A stretch of DNA of 36,346 nt from a virus. Each line of letters begins with the position of its first letter. The first letter of the stretch is position 1. The notes beneath the pieces were generated by a model. That model was not told the DNA's origin, did no database searches, and saw only the letters and a program-made list of their open reading frames with translations. Location of the stretch: IMG/VR virus record IMGVR_UViG_3300037551_000025, positions 1 to 36,346 of that record. One strand, 5' to 3'. Position numbers and translations under genes: made by a program. Shown in pieces: positions 31,139 through 36,346 of this stretch.

Positions 31139-31653
31139 CAGGTCTCCTTCGGTGTGACGGGTGGCACAGACGGCATGGGCGGCTCGAGCACCAGGCACAC
31201 GGCGTCGAACGCGGCGTGGAGGCGCTTGGCGTACTCGGCCGGCGCCAGGGTGTAGTAGCCGGCGCTGTAGAGGAGCCTCGGGAACGAGTCGAGGTCGCCG
31301 CGCTCGAGGGCGTTGCGCGCGAGGGCGTACCGGCCAGCGTTCTGGAGGGGCCCAAGGAAGCGCCAGTAGTCGGCGAGGAAGGCGTTGACGGTCGGGTAGA
31401 TGCGCCACGTCTGCGTGATGGGTTGGCCCTTCGCGTCGACGTCGCCGCCAACGTCGACCCACTTGGGGCCAATCCACGCCGACCCAGCGGTCAAGTTGGT
31501 GAGGTTGAAGCCGCGGGCCGCCGCCCGGCTCTTGCCCCAGCCCGACTCGAGCGCGCAGTGGGCGACGACGAGGCGAGCGGCGGTCGCGCCGAGGAACGGG
31601 AGCACCCCGTTGACATCGCACCTCAGGTTCCGGGTCCACGTCGGGTCAGCCAC
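31138..31653 (-). CDS. Endolysin, glucosaminidase/lysozyme-like (171 aa)
   Basis: GTG 31653 has a strong GGGAGGG site. Residues 28-54 contain LVVAHCALESGWGKSRAA and FNLTNLTAG, the ...A..ESGWG...........N..G pattern of FlgJ-like/GH73-type muramidases with a catalytic Glu36, and later YPTVNAFLADYWRFLG and SAGYYTLAP..YA segments also fit. It would cut the peptidoglycan glycan strand at lysis. No signal peptide is seen, consistent with holin-dependent release. Confidence 0.82.
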   Translation of the reverse strand: MADPTWTRNLRCDVNGVLPFLGATAARLVVAHCALESGWGKSRAAARGFNLTNLTAGSAWIGPKWVDVGGDVDAKGQPITQTWRIYPTVNAFLADYWRFLGPLQNAGRYALARNALERGDLDSFPRLLYSAGYYTLAPAEYAKRLHAAFDAVCLVLEPPMPSVPPVTPKET

Positions 31654-32044
31654 GGTCAGCCCTCCCAAGCAATCTGTCGACCTCGCGGCGCTGCTCTGAC
31701 TGCGCCTGCACCAGTCGGCTCAGCTCCTCGCGCTGGGCGAGCAGCGACTTGTCCACGTGCTCCTTGAGCGCCCCGAACGAGGCGTCGAGACGTCCCAGAA
31801 GGATGTGGTCGCCGTTCTGTGTGAGAGCGAGCGCCGTCTGTCCGTCCTTGAGGGCCCCGAGGCTGGCCCGCGTCTCGGTGCGCTCGGACTTTGCGTCGTC
31901 CTGCAGTTCCTTCATCTTCGCCTCGACGGATTTGAGCGAGGCCTCGATGCTCGTCTTGAGCGAGCCAACGCGCATCGCCAGACCCAGCCCAGTCCCAATG
32001 AGCGTCACCACCTCGATGACCAACTTGAGCAGCTCAGCGTCCAT
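31646..32044 (-). CDS. Membrane-anchored coiled-coil protein (132 aa), possible inner-membrane spanin
   Basis: Residues 5-25 form a hydrophobic helix (LLKLVIEVVTLIGTGLGLAM), followed by a long charged coiled coil (SIEASLKSVEAKMKELQDDA, EHVDKSLLAQREELSRLVQA). This single-TM plus coiled-coil layout is that of i-spanins and of some phage holin partners. ATG 32044 has a GGAGG site and overlaps the gene upstream by 11 bases. Confidence 0.68.
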   Translation of the reverse strand: MDAELLKLVIEVVTLIGTGLGLAMRVGSLKTSIEASLKSVEAKMKELQDDAKSERTETRASLGALKDGQTALALTQNGDHILLGRLDASFGALKEHVDKSLLAQREELSRLVQAQSEQRREVDRLLGRADRG

Positions 32045-32324
32045 TTGCCAGCGCCTCCAGTCGTTCCAGCGATGCCTTGATGGCCGCTACGGCCGCCGAG
32101 ATGGCACCGACCTCGAAGACGAGCGCGCCGAGCGTCGCGGAGTTTTTCCGGTGCCCGCCCTCGAGGTCGATGGCCTTGGCCGTCAACGCCCGCTGCTCCT
32201 CGCGAATCTCGACCAACGTCACCGCCGTCGCGTCGGCCCGGTCCGCCTCGAGGCGGCAAGTCTGGAGCAGCTCAGCGATGGTCTTCGGCGTCTGATCCTG
32301 GAGGTCGAGGGTCGTCACGGTCAT
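32034..32324 (-). CDS. Helical coiled-coil protein (96 aa)
   Basis: ATG 32324 overlaps the upstream stop (ATGA). Entirely helical, Ala/Glu/Leu-rich (TIAELLQTCRLEADRADATA, FEVGAISAAVAAIKASLERL). No membrane segment and no recognised family. It precedes the TM-coiled-coil protein and may partner with it. Confidence 0.65.
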   Translation of the reverse strand: MTVTTLDLQDQTPKTIAELLQTCRLEADRADATAVTLVEIREEQRALTAKAIDLEGGHRKNSATLGALVFEVGAISAAVAAIKASLERLEALANGR

Positions 32325-32656
32325 GGCACCGGTGCAAGAGGGTCTGCGCCTGCGACGACTGAGCAGCGCGCCGGCAGACACTCGGAGCCCACGGCATACT
32401 CGGCCGCGAACACCGAGCACCCACGCCAGCGCGGCGGGCCGCCCATCGCGTAGGGCCCACCCGCCAGGCAGTCGACGGGCGCGTGTTGCTCATCCCACCC
32501 GGACGGGAGGAGGCGTGAGCGGCAGTCTGGGATGACGCAGCCGGAGCCTCCGTCCGTCGAGGTGACGAGGAAGACGGTCGGCCGCGTCTCGACGTAGCCA
32601 GCGCCAGCGGCGGCGAGAGTGAGTGCGATGGAGCCGGCGATGGTCTTGGTGTTCAT
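32321..32656 (-). CDS. Secreted Cys-rich protein (111 aa)
   Basis: A short Sec signal peptide (MNTKTIAGSIALTLAAAGAG) is followed by a mature part with six Cys (C40, C45, C63, C80, C93, C98) suitable for three disulfides in the periplasm or outside. It is rich in Pro/Gly and has no recognised family. It directly follows the fibre-like gene with an ATGA junction, so expression is coupled to it. Confidence 0.68.
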   Translation of the reverse strand: MNTKTIAGSIALTLAAAGAGYVETRPTVFLVTSTDGGSGCVIPDCRSRLLPSGWDEQHAPVDCLAGGPYAMGGPPRWRGCSVFAAEYAVGSECLPARCSVVAGADPLAPVP

Positions 32657-34611
32657 GGCGCACCTCCATCAACTACGAGGTCGACAAGTCCTAGAGAACC
32701 TACCGGACTTGGGTGGAGGCCGTCGCCGCTGCTGTTGGCTGCAGTGAGAGCGAGCGGGCTCCCTGTGCCTAGCGAGTCGGTGCTGACGTAAGCGGCCCCG
32801 TTGGCTCCAGCCCACGTCGACTGGGCAGAGTTGTAAGCCTGGCGTTCTGTTTCCTTTGGCGCTGTCCACCCGAACGTCGAGCCCCACGGCATGATGCTCG
32901 TGATGACGACCTTCTTCCCAAGGCTGCGCATGTCGGCGAGAAACACCTGCGCAGCGGTCGCCGTGGTGGCGCCGGCAGTCCCGGCTATGATGTCGTTGAT
33001 TCCGCACGACCACACCACCGTCGAGGCCGGCGTCGAGCGAAGTGCAGTCCAGCGCGCGCCGCACTGTGCGACCGTGTCTCCGCCCACGCCCACGTTGTGC
33101 ACGACGCGTGGATAAAGCCTGGAGTGCAGCAACTCAGGAGGAGTCGCAGGGTACGAGAACGCGCCAGCCACAATGGAGTCACCTACCCAGACGACGTCAG
33201 TCGCAGTCTGGGCCACTGCGTCGCTGTTTCCGCATCCGGCATCGAGTTGCGAGGCGCAGACACGATTGATGACTCCGCCAACAGACTGTGTCGCCTGGGC
33301 CGAGTTGCCGCCGATTTGTAGGTACCGCAGCGCAGGGTGGGTTCCAGCCAAGTTCGCCATCGGCTTCGATGTCGCCAGACCAGCACTCCCAACTGGAGCC
33401 GTCCCGTTGCCGTAGTACCTGCACGAGTTCCGGCCCGTACGAGCCACCGGCGCGTAACTCGAGTACGCCTTGTCAGGAACTGTGTTGTAGTAGGAACATT
33501 CAAGATATCCGGCACCGTTGGTCATGCTTGAAATGTTTGAGTCGAAAATCCACGCAGCTCCATTCGCAGACGTGTCTACGAACGAGACCGGTGATGCGTA
33601 GATGTAGCCAGGATAGTAGGCATTGCTGGCGCCGACGAGAGACCACGCGAAGGATGCGTAACCGTCGACGATTGGCGACCCTGCTCCCAAGTCGTACTGG
33701 ACGATATCGGCTGCCCGCGTGACGTTGGTCGCAGTGCAGGCAATCGGAGACGACGGAGCCACAGCTTGCTCTATTTGGGCGAAGTCTAGTGCAACCTGGT
33801 CGCCGGTCGTACCCAGCTGCACGCAGATAGTCGGGTTGGCTGCGTTGATGAACATATTAGGCACGAGGATGCAGTTACCTCCGATGCAGCCAGCGGTCTC
33901 GACGTTGACAACGCGTCGCCACAGCGTGGCGCTTACCCGACTCGTGACGGAGTACCAGTTGGACCCACCGTTCATCGAGACGTTGATGGCTCCGGTGCCG
34001 GTCACGCGCTTGGCGTGAAGGCTGCCGGTGTACTGAGCCGATGGGGCCCCAGTAGCCTGACAGACGTACCCGTTGTCAGATGTCGCCGTGAGCAAGCTGG
34101 CACCGTTGGCATCGCCGCGCATGCCGGTAGCTGTCTTGGTGCACGTGGTGTTCGTCTTAGCCCACGCCGCATTGGAACAGTCACGTGTGTATGTCATATA
34201 ATTGGCGCGCGTCGGGTCCGAGTAGACGCCAAGCACTGAGCTGTCGATGCGGCCCGAGGAGACTCGCGGCTGCCCGGCTGGGAGTTGCGTCAACGTCTGG
34301 CCGTCATTCGAGTAGCACTCTGCCGCTGATGCGCGAGCGAAGGCGATGGCCGCAAGCGCCTGCCCGCCGTCGAGCACCGCGTACACACCTCCGTCGCCGC
34401 ATTCGGTCGGCATGCCGAGCCCGGTCGACGGGGCGAACTCGAAGAAGGCGTACTGGTAGGGCGTGCCGGCGTCGACGACGACAGGCATCGATCCGGCGTC
34501 GAAGGCTCCAGCCGTGGCTGAGCGAGCGAACCGACCGAACCTAGGCGTGTCAACGGCCGCCATGAGGGCAATGCCGAGGAGCGCCGTCGCGAGAAGTCCG
34601 AGCCGCTTCAT
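32653..34611 (-). CDS. Fibre-like protein with SGNH esterase domain and signal peptide (652 aa)
   Basis: Residues 1-22 look like a Sec signal peptide (MKRLGLLATALLGIALMAAV). Residues about 135-285 form a carbohydrate-binding jelly-roll type (YMTYTRDCSNAAWAKTN ... WRRVVNV). The C-terminal domain is an SGNH hydrolase: GDS (477-479), GVGGD (508-512), GIND (537-540) and GDGLHPSP (629-636, Asp630/His633 pair). Such domains deacetylate host surface glycans and sit on phage tail spikes or fibres. A cleavable signal peptide on such a protein is unusual for a virion component. Confidence 0.8.
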   Translation of the reverse strand: MKRLGLLATALLGIALMAAVDTPRFGRFARSATAGAFDAGSMPVVVDAGTPYQYAFFEFAPSTGLGMPTECGDGGVYAVLDGGQALAAIAFARASAAECYSNDGQTLTQLPAGQPRVSSGRIDSSVLGVYSDPTRANYMTYTRDCSNAAWAKTNTTCTKTATGMRGDANGASLLTATSDNGYVCQATGAPSAQYTGSLHAKRVTGTGAINVSMNGGSNWYSVTSRVSATLWRRVVNVETAGCIGGNCILVPNMFINAANPTICVQLGTTGDQVALDFAQIEQAVAPSSPIACTATNVTRAADIVQYDLGAGSPIVDGYASFAWSLVGASNAYYPGYIYASPVSFVDTSANGAAWIFDSNISSMTNGAGYLECSYYNTVPDKAYSSYAPVARTGRNSCRYYGNGTAPVGSAGLATSKPMANLAGTHPALRYLQIGGNSAQATQSVGGVINRVCASQLDAGCGNSDAVAQTATDVVWVGDSIVAGAFSYPATPPELLHSRLYPRVVHNVGVGGDTVAQCGARWTALRSTPASTVVWSCGINDIIAGTAGATTATAAQVFLADMRSLGKKVVITSIMPWGSTFGWTAPKETERQAYNSAQSTWAGANGAAYVSTDSLGTGSPLALTAANSSGDGLHPSPVGSLGLVDLVVDGGAP

Positions 34612-35021
34612 TCGTCGCCCCGTCGCGAGTAGATGTGGCAGGTCACGGCACCGGCCCCGCCGATTCTGAGGACCGCGCCGCCGTTGGCTGGATTCACGCC
34701 GCCGTCGGACAGTAGCGTCGAGGTGATCCTCACCATCGTACCGAGCGACGTTGGGAACTTCTCCCAGGCGGCCAGCGGAAGCCCAGGGTTTGCCCCTGTC
34801 GAGTCGGTCACCGCGGTGGTGGTGTCGGTGATGACGTAGGCGCTCGCGTTGCAGAACATCGAGATCTTGCTCACCGGCGACAGGTAGAACGGCGTCGCTG
34901 TGGTGGCGTTGGTCGTGTCAGCCCCGGCCGTGCTGACGATCTTCCCGAGGTACACCTCGCCGGCCATCGCCGGAGGAGAGACGAGGACGACGAGAGCAGC
35001 AAGGACGAGAGCGGTGCGCAT
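34608..35021 (-). CDS. Small secreted protein upstream of the fibre-like gene (137 aa)
   Basis: A signal peptide (MRTALVLAALVVLVSPPAMA, AMA|GE cleavage site) is followed by a beta-rich mature domain (VYLGKIVSTAGADTTNATTA, ISMFCNASAYVITDTTTAVT, GTMVRITSTLLSDGG). Two Cys could form a disulfide. The start has an AGGAGA site. ATGA joins it to the fibre-like gene. Function unknown; it may be an adhesin accessory or a chaperone-like partner. Confidence 0.68.
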   Translation of the reverse strand: MRTALVLAALVVLVSPPAMAGEVYLGKIVSTAGADTTNATTATPFYLSPVSKISMFCNASAYVITDTTTAVTDSTGANPGLPLAAWEKFPTSLGTMVRITSTLLSDGGVNPANGGAVLRIGGAGAVTCHIYSRRGDE

Positions 35022-35057
35022 TTGAGTCAGTCTCCTGGTGCGTGTAGGGTAGCAGGC

Positions 35058-35330
35058 ATGGAACCAGCCAAGAAGCAGGTCCCCCAGCCGTCAGGCCCCA
35101 AGGGCCGATTTCTGGGGTTGGTCGCGACGGGCAAGGAGCTGTACCAGGTCCACCTGCTCGAGACGGTCGGCGATCGGATCGTCACACACGCGGTGGTCGA
35201 CAAGGGCCGCGAGAACACGCAGGATGGCAAGACGGTGATGGGCATGAGTCTGGCCGTCGCGGCCGGGCAACTGACTATCGCCGTCAGTCGACGACTCATC
35301 GCCGAGGCGAGCAGCCTGTGGCAGCCGTAG
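35058..35330 (+). CDS. Hypothetical protein, first of a rightward trio (90 aa)
   Basis: ATG 35058 lies only 36 bases from the divergent start at 35021, so the promoters must overlap. The protein is beta-rich then helical (FLGLVATGKELYQVHLLETV, MGMSLAVAAGQLTIAVSRRL). No recognised family. A longer TTG frame from 35022 is unlikely. Confidence 0.65.
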   Translation: MEPAKKQVPQPSGPKGRFLGLVATGKELYQVHLLETVGDRIVTHAVVDKGRENTQDGKTVMGMSLAVAAGQLTIAVSRRLIAEASSLWQP

Positions 35331-35539
35331 CCGCTGTGGTGCTGTCGGTGGCGGTGCTGGCCGCCGTGGCCGCCGCGGCGCTGCTGGTGGCCGTGGTGCG
35401 AGTGCTGGGCTACCTCCGGGCTCGTGACGAGAACCAGGCAAAGGCGGTCGACGAGACCGAGCGTCAGAAGTGGGCGCAGACCGTCGAGGAGCTCCAGCGG
35501 CGCCTGCGCGCTCTCGAGCTCGGAAAGGGAATCCGATGA
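35318..35539 (+). CDS. Single-TM coiled-coil protein (73 aa)
   Basis: GTG 35318 overlaps the preceding gene by 13 bases. Residues about 2-32 are a long Ala/Val/Leu membrane helix (VVLSVAVLAAVAAAALLVAV), followed by a charged coiled coil (EETERQKWAQTVEELQRRLR region). This resembles a small holin-like or i-spanin-like membrane protein. Confidence 0.65.
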   Translation: MAAVAAVVLSVAVLAAVAAAALLVAVVRVLGYLRARDENQAKAVDETERQKWAQTVEELQRRLRALELGKGIR

Positions 35540-35769
35540 GCCTCGTCCCTTCCGTCTGTGCGAAGTGCCACCGGCCGTTGGCTTTGGCTGACGCGGCGTT
35601 CTGCGACGTCCACTGGCCGCTCCTGTCGACCGAGACGCGGAGGCGGTACGTCCGCGCCCGGAACGCGGCACGACGAGCCGGGAAGCCCTCGAAGGACCTC
35701 CTTCTCGCCGTGCGTCGTGGGCTGATTGAGCTGGCCTCACTGGCCACCCTGACCCGCGACGAAGGCTGA
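35536..35769 (+). CDS. Small zinc-binding protein (77 aa)
   Basis: ATG 35536 overlaps the upstream stop (ATGA). CAKCHRPLALADAAFCDVHW has a C-x2-C ... C-x2-H zinc-binding layout, followed by a basic helical tail (RRYVRARNAARRAGKPSKDL). Its end overlaps the convergent end of the internal-virion gene by 33 bases. Function unknown. Confidence 0.68.
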   Translation: MSLVPSVCAKCHRPLALADAAFCDVHWPLLSTETRRRYVRARNAARRAGKPSKDLLLAVRRGLIELASLATLTRDEG

Positions 35770-36346
35770 GCCGGCGAGTTCGGCTTTCGACTCCGGCTTG
35801 CGGCCGAACTTGCTCGCGAACCAGTCGACGGCCGTCTTGGTGGCGAGCGCTGCGGCTGGAGCACCGGCTTGTGGAGCCGCCTTCGATGCCGCGTTCTCGG
35901 TCACGGCGAATGCTGACGGGAGCCTCGGCATGAGGTAGCGCTGGGCCATCTGCCCCATGAATGCCCCTCCAGCGCCGCCCATCGGTCCACCTCCAGCACC
36001 AGCTGCGGCACCGACAGCCATCCCGAGCGCCCCTTTGCGACCGATGGCCCTGGTAGCTTCGTCCGACGACAGGGCGATGACGTCCTTGAGGAATCCATAC
36101 TTAGAGTTGTGGGCCTTGAGAGCGTCGGCGAGGTCAGGAGCGAACGCGTTCGACTGCTGCTCCATCTGCTCTCGGAGGACGTCTGCCACCTTGTTGAGCT
36201 GCTCCCTGCTCAGGTCGGTAGTGAGAGGCCTGATGTCGTTTTGAGCATCCTGCTTGAGCTTGTCGAGCAGGATGAACGAGTCATCGAGACCTGCTGTCTT
36301 GGCCTGTTGTCGGATGAGGTCGATCGACCTGCGCGCGGCCCCCCCC
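35737..36346 (-). CDS. Putative internal virion protein, C-terminal part (continues from 1-1212)
   Basis: The frame enters from the window end (last 127 bases duplicate 1-127) and ends at TGA 35737. It adds 160 residues to the 404 encoded at 1-1212. A charged helix (ADVLREQMEQQSNAFAPDLA) is followed by a Gly/Ala-rich, possibly membrane-active stretch (ALGMAVGAAAGAGGGPMGGA) and a polar C-terminus. It is the last gene of the structural unit. Confidence 0.75.
   Translation of the reverse strand, partial: GGAARRSIDLIRQQAKTAGLDDSFILLDKLKQDAQNDIRPLTTDLSREQLNKVADVLREQMEQQSNAFAPDLADALKAHNSKYGFLKDVIALSSDEATRAIGRKGALGMAVGAAAGAGGGPMGGAGGAFMGQMAQRYLMPRLPSAFAVTENAASKAAPQAGAPAAALATKTAVDWFASKFGRKPESKAELAGSAFVAGQGGQ
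36220..36346. repeat. Terminal direct repeat, right copy
   Basis: Exact copy of 1-127. Removing one copy gives a 36,219-bp circle in which the minus-strand gene is continuous. Confidence 0.95.

Overview
This window looks like a complete genome of a GC-rich tailed double-stranded DNA phage, most likely a short-tailed (podovirus-type) phage of a Gram-negative bacterium. The last 127 bases (36220-36346) repeat bases 1-127 exactly, and one minus-strand gene reads in frame across that junction, so the molecule is circular or circularly permuted with a unit of 36,219 bp. The podovirus reading rests on a head module of terminase, portal, scaffold and HK97-type capsid followed by an adaptor and a large nozzle-like tail protein, then several Ala/Gly/Gln-rich proteins of internal-virion type. 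I see no tape measure, sheath or major tail tube gene. The host is not identified. A lipoprotein and Sec signal peptides in the lysis/fibre module argue for a Gram-negative host, and sigma-54-like promoter motifs would fit a proteobacterium or myxobacterium, but that is inference. I recognise no integrase, CI-type repressor, DNA polymerase or RNA polymerase.

Layout. (1) A leftward (minus-strand) unit starts near 23425 and runs through small early genes (one zinc-binding, two carrying long hexanucleotide repeats), a tRNA-Arg(TCT), a RecE/Cas4-like nuclease and its usual small partner, then a terminator plus a tRNA-like structure at 18361-18464. It continues with an ASCH-domain protein, large terminase, portal, scaffold, capsid, tail and internal virion proteins, and crosses the window ends to finish at 35737. 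(2) A rightward unit (23684-29343) has a ribbon-helix-helix regulator, a DEAD/DEAH-type SF2 helicase, a primase/VirE-type helicase fusion, a probable origin region (27947-28319), a zinc-finger/HTH-like protein and a RusA-type Holliday junction resolvase. (3) A short rightward unit (29517-30160) holds a small unknown gene and a DUF5681-like protein. (4) A leftward lysis/fibre unit (35021 down to 30241) carries secreted proteins, an SGNH-esterase fibre-like protein, coiled-coil proteins, an endolysin, a holin-like protein and a lipoprotein. (5) A rightward trio (35058-35769) of small genes converges on the end of the structural unit.

The genes are extremely tightly packed. Most neighbours share ATGA, GTGA or TGATG junctions, which I used to choose starts and which exposes several very small genes (20-34 codons). 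Control appears to centre on two places: the divergent region 23426-23683 and the leader at 29440-29516. These share an almost identical promoter plus ribosome-binding leader in opposite orientations, about 6 kb apart. A terminator-like hairpin whose 3' arm contains the helicase ribosome-binding site lies at 24149-24199.

The most unusual contents are two low-complexity proteins built from hexanucleotide repeats (Gly-Ser/Gly-Tyr and Ala-His/Tyr/Asp/Phe), the inverted duplicate promoters, the hairpin gating the helicase, the D-armless tRNA-like structure, and a cluster of phage proteins with apparent secretion signals.
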